DNA of 25,431 bases from Pelomonas sp039929605 (GCF_039929605.1 NZ_JBDSQX010000186.1:1-25431), one strand, 5' to 3'. Numbered from the stretch's first letter, positions 1 through 7,186 are shown. Notes: generated by a model from the sequence alone, not told the origin. Numbers and translations are program-made.

Positions 1-2
1 AA

Positions 3-710
3 TTCGCCAACGCCAAGCAGGCGGAGTTGCGTCAAAAGGCCGTTCAGCGCGACCTGGACGAGGGCAGCTGGGAGACCGACGCCACCGTGGAGGACCGACA
101 CCACCGCATGCAGCTCACGGTGGCTGATCAAACGCAGCAGCTCGGCGATCGGCGCGCCAGCAACGAGCAGGCTCGGATTGCAGCGCACAACGCGCGTGAC
201 CGCTACATCGACGTGCTGCGCGCCACCGTGCGCCGCTACAAAAAGAACGTCGCCGAGCTGGGCGAACTGGCCGGCGTGGCCGCCGAGGCCCAGGTGCCGC
301 ACCTGGACAATGACGACACCGTGCTGGCCCAGGCGGGGCTGCACGTGAAGTTCAACTTCGACGGCAAGGGCGAGGTGGGCCTGAACGACGGCGAGGCCTC
401 GGGCGGCCAGCAGGTGCTGAAGAGCCTGATCCTGCTCGTCGGCCTGATGAAGGACGACGAGAGCGCGGGCGGCTTCGTCTTCATCGACGAGCCCTTTGCC
501 CACCTGGACGTGCGCAACATCCAGCTCGTCGGCCACTTCCTGCGCAGCACCCGCGCTCAGTACCTGCTGACGACGCCCATCACGCACAACGTCGAGGTCT
601 TCGAGCCCAGCGAGATCACGCTGGTGACGAGCAAGAAGCCACGCGGCGAACGCTGGGCGCCGCCGATTGCGGTGCTGGCGAGGAGGCCCGAGAAGAGCGA
701 GTACGCCTGA
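3..710 (+). CDS. SMC-like ATPase, C-terminal part (JetC/MukB-like), 5' truncated by window
   Basis: The reading frame is open from the window edge, so only the last 235 residues are present. Numbered from the first visible codon, a helical charged stretch (about 1-95) looks like the end of a coiled coil. A head domain follows: an ABC-type signature ASGGQQV (132-138), a Walker B segment GGFVFIDEP (156-164), the D-loop AHLD directly after it, and a switch-like TTPITHN (190-196). This is the C-terminal nucleotide-binding lobe of an SMC/SbcC-type ATPase. A TOPRIM JetD-like gene three genes downstream suggests the JetC subunit of a Wadjet-type loop-extruding anti-plasmid complex. That assignment is inference from context; any SMC-like ATPase of a defence island would show the same motifs. 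The N-terminal Walker A and possible JetA and JetB genes would lie upstream, outside the window. Confidence 0.75.
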   Translation, partial: FANAKQAELRQKAVQRDLDEGSWETDATVEDRHHRMQLTVADQTQQLGDRRASNEQARIAAHNARDRYIDVLRATVRRYKKNVAELGELAGVAAEAQVPHLDNDDTVLAQAGLHVKFNFDGKGEVGLNDGEASGGQQVLKSLILLVGLMKDDESAGGFVFIDEPFAHLDVRNIQLVGHFLRSTRAQYLLTTPITHNVEVFEPSEITLVTSKKPRGERWAPPIAVLARRPEKSEYA

Positions 711-718
711 GCGGGTGG

Positions 719-738
719 CCGTTTGTGTACACAAACGG
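719..738. promoter_or_regulatory. Perfect 20-bp palindrome, likely Phd autoregulatory operator
   Basis: CCGTTTGTGTACACAAACGG is a perfect palindrome in the 67-bp gap between the ATPase stop codon and the antitoxin start. Phd/YefM antitoxins repress their own promoters by binding short palindromes, and the GTGTACAC core resembles operators described for P1 Phd (from memory). An operator role is inference; it is too symmetric and too well placed to be likely by chance. Confidence 0.6.
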
Positions 739-777
739 CACAATGGCGGGTCTGAGTCTTCTTCTGAAGGACGCCCC

Positions 778-1068
778 ATGACCGCTCCCACCCTCGACGC
801 CACCAGCGTCGGCATCCGCGAATTCCGCGCCGATCTGGCCGAGTACATCGCTGGCGATGCGCCTATCACCATCACCAAGCATGGCGAGACCGTGGGGGTG
901 TTCGTGCCGCTGCGGCGGCCCAGCGCTGAGGACGTGCAACGGCTGCTGGAGGCTGCGGCCGCATTTCGCGAGGCGATGCCATTGACGGAGGCTGAAGTCG
1001 AGGAGATCGCCGCAGACTTCGACGCACTCAGGCGCGGGCGTCCCCTGCCCAGCGCAAGCAGCAAATGA
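778..1068 (+). CDS. Phd/YefM-family antitoxin
   Basis: 96 aa. The N-terminal half has the family pattern VGIREFRADLAEYI followed by DAPITITKHGETVGVFVP, the dimerising DNA-binding fold of Phd antitoxins. The C-terminal half is acidic and probably disordered until it wraps around the toxin. The ATG is preceded by GAAGG with 7 bases of spacing. The stop codon overlaps the PIN toxin start as ATGA, so the two are translationally coupled. The palindrome at 719-738 is the probable site of autorepression. It sits between an SMC-like ATPase and a JetD-like gene, which is an unusual place for a toxin-antitoxin pair. The family call is firm; partner and regulation are inferred from adjacency. Confidence 0.88.
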   Translation: MTAPTLDATSVGIREFRADLAEYIAGDAPITITKHGETVGVFVPLRRPSAEDVQRLLEAAAAFREAMPLTEAEVEEIAADFDALRRGRPLPSASSK

Positions 1069-1523
1069 CAGTCAGCCGGCCGCTCGTGCTGGACGCGAAC
1101 ATCCTGATCCGCTACGTGCTCGGGCAGAGGGTGCCGGCACTGTTGACGGCGTACACCGGCGTGATTGATTTCCTGGCGCCCGAGACGGCTTTCATCGAGG
1201 CGCGCCGACATTTGCCCGCGATCCTGCGTGCGCGACGCGCTTCGGCCACGGCGGAGCGTGCCGCCACGTTGGCGTTGGACGCGCTGGGGCGTTTTGTCAG
1301 CTCGGTGCCGCTCACAAGCTACGCACCGATACGCGCTGCGGCGCTGGCCCGCATCGGCTCACGCGACCCCGACGACTGGCCCGTCCTCGCCTGCGCCTTG
1401 CTGCTGAACTGCCCCATCTGGACGGAAGACCGCGACTTCTTCGGCACCGGGGTAGCGACCTGGACGACGGCGCGCGTGGAGCTTTACTTCAAGGAAGCCG
1501 CCTCGCCCGAGGCCGGGCATTGA
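1065..1523 (+). CDS. PIN-domain ribonuclease toxin (VapC-like)
   Basis: 152 aa, close to the usual 130-150 aa of PIN toxins. The acidic metal-binding residues can be placed: D10 in LVLDANILIRYVL, E45 in ETAFIEARRH, D104 in RDPDDWPVLACALLLN, and the E121/D122/D124 group in WTEDRDFF. PIN toxins are Mg2+-dependent RNases that cut tRNA, rRNA or mRNA when their antitoxin is lost. The start overlaps the Phd-type antitoxin stop (ATGA). Its own stop overlaps the TTG start of the next gene, so toxin and JetD-like protein are probably made from the same transcript. PIN toxins pair with several antitoxin types, and a Phd-type partner is common. The RNA target cannot be told from sequence. Confidence 0.85.
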   Translation: MTVSRPLVLDANILIRYVLGQRVPALLTAYTGVIDFLAPETAFIEARRHLPAILRARRASATAERAATLALDALGRFVSSVPLTSYAPIRAAALARIGSRDPDDWPVLACALLLNCPIWTEDRDFFGTGVATWTTARVELYFKEAASPEAGH

Positions 1524-2692
1524 GCACGCGTGAACTGACCGCGGACCGCACACGCCGCCATCGCGGCGCCGCTGCGCCCGTCTGGCCGCCGCACCTGCCA
1601 CCGCTGGACGTGGACGAGCGAGAGCTGCTAACCGACTGGCTGCGCGGCAGCGCCGACAGCCGGCCCTGGCCCAGCCTGCTGGACATTGCCGGCCCCGGCC
1701 GCATCGACCTGGCGGACCGCCTGGCCGACAAGGCGCTCGCGGCCGGCCTGTTCACGCTGAAGGAGAAGTTCGAGCGTGGCCGCTGGCAGCGCGCCGGCGT
1801 GGCCTGGGTCGAGTTGGAAGCCTTGCAGACGGCCCTGGGGCTGCCGACGAAGAGCCAGCGCGACGCCCAGCGCCAGGCCCTGTGCGACCAGATCGACACG
1901 CTGATGGCGGACCCGCTGGTGGGTGAGGCGGCGCAAGACCTGGCGCAGTCGCGCATGGCCCTCAAGCCGGCGCAGGCCCGCGCCGCGCTGCTGCAGGCGC
2001 TCGCCGCCTGGGTGGCCGCCGGCCAACAAGGGCTGCGGCGCGACTTTGCGCTGCACCTGGGCCACACCAAGGCCGTGGCCGACGGCGAATGGGCCTGGCT
2101 GGAGCGGCATTTCGACCTGCCGGCGCTGGGCATCGGGCCGTTTGCGCCCACGCTGACGCTGGCGGGTGCCGCCTCCCTCGTCTGGCCCGGCGGCCGGCGC
2201 GTGGACCTTGCAGCGCTGCCCTTCGTCACGCTGCCCACCGAGGGCCTGGAGCGGCTGCTGGCGGTGGAGCCGGCGCCCACGCGCTGGTGGTTGATCGAGA
2301 ACCGCGCCAGCTTCGAGAAGCAGGCCGCACGGCTGGCGCCCGGCACGCTGCTGGTCTGGATCGCCGGCCGCCCCACGCGCGCCTGGACAACGGCGCTCGG
2401 CCGCCTGCTCGCGCTGGCACCGGCGCCCGCCGCGATCAGCGCGGACGCAGACCCGGCCGGCATCGAGATCGCGCTCGCCGCCGCGCAGCCCTGGGTCAAC
2501 CGCGACTTGCCCTGGCAGCCCGAGGCGATGGAGGCCGTGCGGCTGTCCCATCCGCGTGCTCAAGCGCTCGGCGCCTACGACCTGGCCACGCTGGACCGGC
2601 TTGGCCACACCGAGCTGCCTCCCATGCTGGCGGCGCTGCGCGACGCGATGCGCGAACGTGGCTTGAAAGCCGAGCAGGAGGGCTGGCTGTGA
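1520..2692 (+). CDS. JetD-like TOPRIM nuclease subunit (DUF2399-type), Wadjet-like
   Basis: 390 aa from a TTG start that overlaps the PIN-toxin stop (TTGA); no better start is visible. The N-terminal two thirds are helical and of unclear fold. The C-terminal part has the TOPRIM layout: a catalytic glutamate in WWLIENRASF (E260), a beta-strand then G-x-P in LLVWIAGRPTRAW (about 278-289), and a DxD motif in AISADADPAGIEIALA (D309, D311). This E...GxP...DxD pattern is typical of DUF2399/TIGR02679 proteins, the JetD subunit of Wadjet systems, which cleave small circular DNA held by an SMC complex. The SMC-like ATPase upstream supports this. The Wadjet subtype cannot be assigned because JetA and JetB are not visible. 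Another TOPRIM-bearing defence protein remains possible. Confidence 0.72.
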   Translation: MSTRELTADRTRRHRGAAAPVWPPHLPPLDVDERELLTDWLRGSADSRPWPSLLDIAGPGRIDLADRLADKALAAGLFTLKEKFERGRWQRAGVAWVELEALQTALGLPTKSQRDAQRQALCDQIDTLMADPLVGEAAQDLAQSRMALKPAQARAALLQALAAWVAAGQQGLRRDFALHLGHTKAVADGEWAWLERHFDLPALGIGPFAPTLTLAGAASLVWPGGRRVDLAALPFVTLPTEGLERLLAVEPAPTRWWLIENRASFEKQAARLAPGTLLVWIAGRPTRAWTTALGRLLALAPAPAAISADADPAGIEIALAAAQPWVNRDLPWQPEAMEAVRLSHPRAQALGAYDLATLDRLGHTELPPMLAALRDAMRERGLKAEQEGWL

Positions 2693-3132
2693 ACGTTCCC
2701 TGGGACTACCCGTCGCCCTTCACGCTGATGCTGACGCCCCAACAGAGCGACATCGACGGCCTGGGCCACACCAACAACGCCGTCTACGTGCAGTGGTGCG
2801 AGCAGGCCGGCTGGGCGCACTCCGAGGCGCTGGGGTTGAGCCTCGCCGACCACCGCAGCCTGGACCGCGCGATGGCCATTCGCGAGGGCCACTACGACTA
2901 CCTGCTGCCGTCTTTCGAAGGCGAGGCACTGGTGCTTGGCACCTGGCTGACGGCCAGTGACGGCAAGCTGACGATGGAGCGGCGCTTTCAGTTGAAGCGA
3001 GTCAGCGATGGCCAGACGTTGGTGCGTGGCCGCTGGGCGCTGGTCTGCATCGAGATCAGCAGCGGCAAGCCGCGGCGCATGCCGGCGGAGTTCCTGGGCA
3101 TCTACGAAGGCGCGCTGGCCCTCAGGGTTTGA
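2689..3132 (+). CDS. 4HBT hot-dog acyl-CoA thioesterase (YbgC/FadM-like)
   Basis: 147 aa from a GTG that overlaps the JetD-like stop codon as GTGA; an internal ATG at 2728 would remove conserved sequence. The hallmark of 4-hydroxybenzoyl-CoA thioesterase-like proteins, DIDGLGHTNNAVYVQW, is present with D21, H27, N29, N30 and Y33. A typical hot-dog C-terminus follows (TMERRFQLKRV, RGRWALVCIEI). Members hydrolyse acyl-CoA thioesters, and the substrate is not predictable here. The overlap makes it the last gene of the operon that contains the toxin-antitoxin and JetD-like genes. Whether this is functional or only a by-product of insertion next to a housekeeping gene is unknown. Confidence 0.85.
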   Translation: MNVPWDYPSPFTLMLTPQQSDIDGLGHTNNAVYVQWCEQAGWAHSEALGLSLADHRSLDRAMAIREGHYDYLLPSFEGEALVLGTWLTASDGKLTMERRFQLKRVSDGQTLVRGRWALVCIEISSGKPRRMPAEFLGIYEGALALRV

Positions 3133-3133
3133 G

Positions 3134-3161
3134 ATATACGTTTCATATACGAATCGTATAT
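3134..3161. promoter_or_regulatory. AT-rich inverted repeat plus upstream half-site, probable operator
   Basis: ATATACGAATCGTATAT (3145-3161) is a perfect inverted repeat around a central A, with 8-base arms. An extra direct copy of the half-site ATATACG lies at 3134-3140, 11 bases (one helical turn) upstream. It ends 10 bases before the ATG of the ParD-like gene and stands out as AT-rich in a GC-rich region. It probably contains the promoter and an autoregulatory operator. The repressor is not known; the ParD-like protein is the natural candidate. Confidence 0.5.
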
Positions 3162-3171
3162 AGTGCCCGGC

Positions 3172-3420
3172 ATGGGAATCGTCAAAATATCCGAGGCCAT
3201 GCACGAGAGCCTGCGCGTTGCCAGCCAGGCCTTGTCGCGCTCCATCAACGCCCAGGCCGAGCACTGGATGCGCATCGGCATGCTGGCCGAACTGCACCCG
3301 CAACTCAGCCACAGCGACATCTGCCAATTGCTGATCCGCGCCGAGCAGGAGGGCGGGTTGGACCTGGCCCGCCTGGCCGGCTGGGCAAAGCCGATCAAAG
3401 ACAAAGGGGTGCGGGCATGA
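3172..3420 (+). CDS. ParD-like antitoxin-family protein
   Basis: 82 aa. The start MGIVKISEAMHESLRVASQ, followed by LSRSINAQAEHWMRIGMLAE, resembles the ribbon-helix-helix-type ParD_like family. No ParE toxin follows; the next gene is methionine aminopeptidase, overlapping by ATGA. A GTG at 3163 in the same frame would add three residues, but the ATG at 3172 is preferred. No Shine-Dalgarno sequence is seen, and the AT-rich repeat ends only 10 bases upstream, so the mRNA may be leaderless or nearly so. The protein may repress its own operon and so control map dosage. A role as a true antitoxin is not supported by anything visible here. Confidence 0.75.
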   Translation: MGIVKISEAMHESLRVASQALSRSINAQAEHWMRIGMLAELHPQLSHSDICQLLIRAEQEGGLDLARLAGWAKPIKDKGVRA

Positions 3421-4208
3421 AGAGCCTCAAGCTGCGCAGCCCCGCGGAAGTGGCCAAGGCGCGTGAGGCCGGGCATCTCATCGCCGAGGTGCTGGCCATG
3501 CTCAAACCGCACGTCGTGCCCGGCGTGACGACCGAGGAACTGGACGACCTCTGCCGCGAATACATCGTGGGCACACTGAAGTGCATTCCGTCCAACGTCG
3601 GCTATCACGGCTTCCCGAAGACGGCCTGCATCTCGCCCAACCACGTTGTCTGTCACGGCATCCCTAGCAAGGACAAGACGCTGAAGAAGGGCGACATCGT
3701 CAACGTGGACGTGACCCTCACCAAGGACGGCTGGTTCGGCGACAGCAGCCGCATGTTCATCGTCGGCGAGACCAATGTGCTGGCACGCCGGCTGGTGACG
3801 ACGACCTACGAGGCCCTGCGCGCCGGCATCCGCCAGGTGCGCCCAGGTGCGACGTTAGGTGACGTGGGCCACGCCATCCAGACCGTCGCGCACGCGGCCG
3901 GCTTCAGCGTCGTGCGCGAGTACGGCGGCCATGGCATCGGCGACGTTTATCACGACGAGCCGCACGTCAACCACTTCGGTCGCCCGGGCGAAGGCCTGAA
4001 GCTGCAGGAGGGCATGATCTTCACCATCGAGCCCATGATCAACGCGGGCGCCGCCGGCATTCGCGAGCTGAGTGACGGCTGGACGGTGGTGACGCGCGAC
4101 AAGTCGCTGTCGGCCCAGTGGGAACACATGGTGACCGTGACGGCCGACGGCTTCGAGATATTGACGCCGTGGCCGGATGGGCTCGGGGACTACCCGGCGA
4201 TTGATTGA
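3417..4208 (+). CDS. map: Type I methionine aminopeptidase
   Basis: 263 aa, the usual length of bacterial type I enzymes. It removes the initiator methionine from new proteins in the cytosol. All five dinuclear metal ligands are present: D98 (NVDVTLTKDG), D109 (WFGDSSRMF), H172 (GGHGIGDVYHDEPHV), E205 (IFTIEPMI) and E236 (QWEHMVTV). H80 in NHVVCHGIPS matches the substrate-contacting histidine. The start overlaps the ParD-like stop as ATGA. It is not next to rpsB or secY, the frequent neighbours of the housekeeping map, so it is probably a second copy; that is inference, since the rest of the genome is not visible. The gene ends just before a REP-like palindrome shared with a convergent gene. 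Confidence 0.95.
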   Translation: MKSLKLRSPAEVAKAREAGHLIAEVLAMLKPHVVPGVTTEELDDLCREYIVGTLKCIPSNVGYHGFPKTACISPNHVVCHGIPSKDKTLKKGDIVNVDVTLTKDGWFGDSSRMFIVGETNVLARRLVTTTYEALRAGIRQVRPGATLGDVGHAIQTVAHAAGFSVVREYGGHGIGDVYHDEPHVNHFGRPGEGLKLQEGMIFTIEPMINAGAAGIRELSDGWTVVTRDKSLSAQWEHMVTVTADGFEILTPWPDGLGDYPAID

Positions 4209-4212
4209 GCCT

Positions 4213-4292
4213 GTAGGTTGGGGTGAGCTTGCGAACGCCAACGTCCTCGGCGGCCGGATTTGTTGGGGTTCACTGCGTTCACCCCAACCTAC
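4213..4292. repeat. REP-like palindromic element between convergent genes
   Basis: GTAGGTTGGGGTGA (4213-4226) and its exact reverse complement (4279-4292) frame an 80-base element. Within it, GTTGGGGT (4262-4269) pairs with ACCCCAAC (4281-4288) around an 11-base loop. The left half repeats the same logic imperfectly (GGTTGGGG...GCCAAC). The element fills the gap between the map stop and the stop of the convergent GFA gene. It could act as a bidirectional transcription block, but no T-tract follows. Sequences of this type recur in betaproteobacterial intergenic regions (general recollection). Confidence 0.65.
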
Positions 4293-4296
4293 CGCG

Positions 4297-4731
4297 CTAG
4301 GCGGCCGGCGGTTCGACACCAGACTCTCCGCCAAACCGAGGCAAGCCATCGCAGATGGCGTGCCATGAGGCTTTGTGACTCACAAAGTAATGTGCGCTGG
4401 GCGTAGTCAATGGCGCGCCGGCAATGACGCCCGCCGGAACCCCGAGTACCTTTGGTAATCGGATGTCCGACGTAAAGACGTGCGAGCCGCAGACGCGACA
4501 GAAGTGGCGCGTGACGTTCGTGGTCACTGGGAATGCTGTGAGCGATTCATTACCGGTGATCAGAATGGAAGTGCTTCGGAAGCTCACCCAAGTGGTGAAG
4601 GCAGCGCCGCTCAACCGGCGGCATTGACCGCAGTGGCAATTGACGATGCCCCTTGGTGCGGCGCTGGCATCAAGCGCTACCGCGCCGCAGTAGCAGCGAA
4701 CCGAAAAGGCTGGTGAAGCAGAACTGCCCAT
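4297..4731 (-). CDS. GFA/CENP-V family zinc protein
   Basis: 144 aa. Cysteine pairs of the Mss4-like fold are in place: C13/C15 (RCYCGAVAL), C32/C34/C37 (NCHCGQCRR) and C78/C81 (FCRVCGSHVF), enough for the two zinc sites of the family. GFA proteins were named for glutathione-dependent formaldehyde activation, but most members have no proven reaction, so no substrate is proposed. The ATG has GGAAAG about 6 bases upstream. The frame runs open upstream into metE sequence, but that part is out of frame with metE and is not coding. The gene lies downstream of metE on the same strand with a 110-base gap that shows nothing clear beyond a short GC-rich palindrome near 4820. Confidence 0.85.
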   Translation of the reverse strand: MGSSASPAFSVRCYCGAVALDASAAPRGIVNCHCGQCRRLSGAAFTTWVSFRSTSILITGNESLTAFPVTTNVTRHFCRVCGSHVFTSDIRLPKVLGVPAGVIAGAPLTTPSAHYFVSHKASWHAICDGLPRFGGESGVEPPAA

Positions 4732-4841
4732 GGAACTTTCCGTGAACGCCCGATGTGTTTCTGGAAGAAGGCGCGCGCAGTCGAAGCAGACCTGGGAGCT
4801 CTTGGTTTTCGCCTCCGGGAGGCAAGTCCTGGCGCCATGCA

Positions 4842-7169
4842 TCAGTTCCCCTGCACAGCCTCTGATCGCAACGCCCGCGCCGCCTCCACCATCCGTCCCA
4901 ACGCCGCCTCCGTCTCCGGCCACCCCCGCGTCTTCAGCCCGCAATCCGGGTTGACCCACAGCAGCTCCGCCGGAATAACCTCGGCCGCCTTCCTCAGCAG
5001 CCGCAGCATCTCCGCCGTGTCGGGCACGCGCGGCGAGTGGATGTCGTAGACGCCGGGGCCGATCTCGTTCGGGTACTTGAACTGCCCGAAGCCGCGCAGC
5101 AGTTCCATGTCGGAGCGACTGGTTTCGATGGTGATGACGTCGGCATCCATCGCGGCGATCTCGGGCAGGATGTCGTTGAACTCCGCGTAGCACATGTGGG
5201 TGTGGATCTGCGTGTCGTCGCGCACCGGGCTGGCGGCCACGCGGAAGGCGCGCGTGGCCCAAGCGAGGTAGGCGCCCCAGGCAGCGCGGCGCAGCGGCAG
5301 GCCTTCGCGGATGGCGGGCTCGTCGATCTGGATGATGGCGATGCCGGCGGCCTCCAGGTCGGCCACTTCGTCGCGGATGGCCAGCGCGATCTGCAGCGCC
5401 GTGGTGGCGCGCGGCTGGTCGTCGCGCACGAAGGACCATTGCAGGATGGTGATGGGGCCGGTCAGCATGCCCTTCATGGGCTGGGCGGTCAGGCCTTGCG
5501 CGTAGCTCGTCCAGCCCACGGTCATCGGCGCGGGGCGTGACACGTCGCCGAACAGCACCGGCGGCTTCACGCAGCGGGAGCCGTAGCTCTGCACCCAGCC
5601 GTTGGCGGTGAAGGCGAAGCCGGCGAGCTGTTCGCCGAAGTACTCGACCATGTCGTTGCGCTCGGCCTCGCCGTGCACGAGCACGTCCAGGCCTAACGCT
5701 TCCTGTTTGCTGACCGCGAGCTGGATCTCGCGCTGCATGGCTTCGCGGTAGGCAGCGTCGGACAGCGCGCCGCGCTTGAAGGCAGCGCGGGCGGCGCGGA
5801 TCTCGGCGGTCTGTGGGAAGGAGCCGATGGTCGTCGTCGGAAAGGCAGGCAGGCGCAGGCGCTGTCGCTGCGCAAGCTGGCGCGTGGGGAAGGGTGAGCG
5901 GCGCTGGTCGGCAGCGGCTGGCAGTGCCTTGAGGCGCGCTGCAACGGTGCCGTTGCGCACGCGCGGGCTGACGGCGCGGGCCGCGCGGGCGATGCGGGAC
6001 TCGGCCAGCTCGCGGGCCACGCTGGCTTCGTCACCCCACAGCGCGCGTTTGAGCACACGCAGCTCGTCCAGCTTTTCGACGGCACCGGCCAGCCAGCCTT
6101 GCAGCTCCGAGTCCAGCGCCTTGTCCTGCCGCAGGCTGAAGGGCACGTGCAGCAGCGAGCAGGACGGCGCCACCCACAGCCGCCCGCCGCGCAGCTCCTG
6201 CACCTTGCGCAGCTGGGTCAGCGCGGCATCCAGGTCGCTGCGCCAGATGTTGCGGCCGTCGATGATGCCGACCGACAGCTCGCGCTCCAGCGGCAGCCGC
6301 AGGGCCACGGTCAGCAGCTCCTCGGGCGCGCGGACGGCGTCCACATGCAGGCCGGCCACGGGCAGCTCGCAGGCCAGGTCCAGGTTGTCGCCGAGCGGCG
6401 AGAAGTAGGTGGCGAGCAGCAGCGGCTGGCCCACCACGCCGAGGCGGGCGTAGGCCAGGCGCAGCGCGTCTTGCCACGCCGGTGTGAGGTCCAGGCCGAG
6501 GATGGGTTCGTCCAGCTGCACCCAGGTCACGCCGCGCGCGGCCAGGCGGGTCAGCAGTTGCTCGTAGGCGGGCAGCAGGCGCTTGAGCAGCACCAGGCGG
6601 TCGAAGCCGTCCTGTTTGCTCTTGCCCAGATAGAGGAAGCTCACGGGACCGAGCAGCGCGACCTTGGGGCTGGCGGGCAGGGCGATGGCTTCGTCCACCT
6701 CGGCGAGCAGGCGGTCGGCGTGCAAGTTGAACTCGGTGGCCGCGTCGAACTCGGGCACGAGGTAGTGGTAGTTGGTGTCGAACCACTTGGTCATCTCCAG
6801 CGCCGGGGCGCCGGCACCGCCCGCGCTGCCGCAGCCGCAGGCCTCGGTGTGGGCGTGGGCCGACGTGCCGCGTGCCATCGCGAAGTAGCGTTGCAGCGGG
6901 GTCTCGTCGCCGGTGAAGCCGAAGCGCGCCGGCTCGCAGCCGAACAGCTGGATGAGGTGGGCGACGTGGTCGTAAAGGGCGAAATCGCCGACGGTGACGT
7001 GGTCCAGCCCGGCCTGGCGCTGCAACGTCCAGTGGCGGGCGCGCAGCGTGGCGGCCTGCGCTTCCAGCTCGGCGGCGGGCAGTTCGCCGCGCCAGTGGCG
7101 CTCCAGCGCGGTCTTGAGTTCGCGGTGCTCGCCCATGCGCGGGAAGCCGAGAATATGAGTCTTGATCAT
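4842..7169 (-). CDS. metE: Cobalamin-independent methionine synthase
   Basis: 775 aa. It transfers the methyl group of 5-methyltetrahydropteroyl-triglutamate to homocysteine, the last step of methionine synthesis, in the cytosol. The N-terminal barrel starts MIKTHILGFPRMG. The C-terminal catalytic barrel carries the zinc ligands H658 and C660 (IHTHMCYAEFND), E682 (ITIETSRSD) and C743 (VNPDCGLKTRGW). Each is 17 positions later than in E. coli MetE (H641, C643, E665, C726). This shift fits extra sequence in the N-terminal half, probably the Gly- and Cys/His-containing loop at about 103-121. The gene is divergent from metR with 96 bases between, so activation by MetR with homocysteine is expected. 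Confidence 0.97.
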   Translation of the reverse strand: MIKTHILGFPRMGEHRELKTALERHWRGELPAAELEAQAATLRARHWTLQRQAGLDHVTVGDFALYDHVAHLIQLFGCEPARFGFTGDETPLQRYFAMARGTSAHAHTEACGCGSAGGAGAPALEMTKWFDTNYHYLVPEFDAATEFNLHADRLLAEVDEAIALPASPKVALLGPVSFLYLGKSKQDGFDRLVLLKRLLPAYEQLLTRLAARGVTWVQLDEPILGLDLTPAWQDALRLAYARLGVVGQPLLLATYFSPLGDNLDLACELPVAGLHVDAVRAPEELLTVALRLPLERELSVGIIDGRNIWRSDLDAALTQLRKVQELRGGRLWVAPSCSLLHVPFSLRQDKALDSELQGWLAGAVEKLDELRVLKRALWGDEASVARELAESRIARAARAVSPRVRNGTVAARLKALPAAADQRRSPFPTRQLAQRQRLRLPAFPTTTIGSFPQTAEIRAARAAFKRGALSDAAYREAMQREIQLAVSKQEALGLDVLVHGEAERNDMVEYFGEQLAGFAFTANGWVQSYGSRCVKPPVLFGDVSRPAPMTVGWTSYAQGLTAQPMKGMLTGPITILQWSFVRDDQPRATTALQIALAIRDEVADLEAAGIAIIQIDEPAIREGLPLRRAAWGAYLAWATRAFRVAASPVRDDTQIHTHMCYAEFNDILPEIAAMDADVITIETSRSDMELLRGFGQFKYPNEIGPGVYDIHSPRVPDTAEMLRLLRKAAEVIPAELLWVNPDCGLKTRGWPETEAALGRMVEAARALRSEAVQGN

Positions 7170-7186
7170 GACGATTCTGCAAACGA

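Noticed and set aside
2089..2688. Upstream extension of the thioesterase frame into the JetD-like gene
   Set aside because: The extension is Ala/Arg-rich shadow sequence. The GTG at 2689 overlaps the JetD-like stop in the usual coupled way.
4297..5439. One long minus-strand frame joining the GFA gene to an N-terminal extension over metE
   Set aside because: The extension is an out-of-frame reading of metE (Arg/Ala/Gly-rich). The GFA protein starts at 4731 with its own ribosome binding site.
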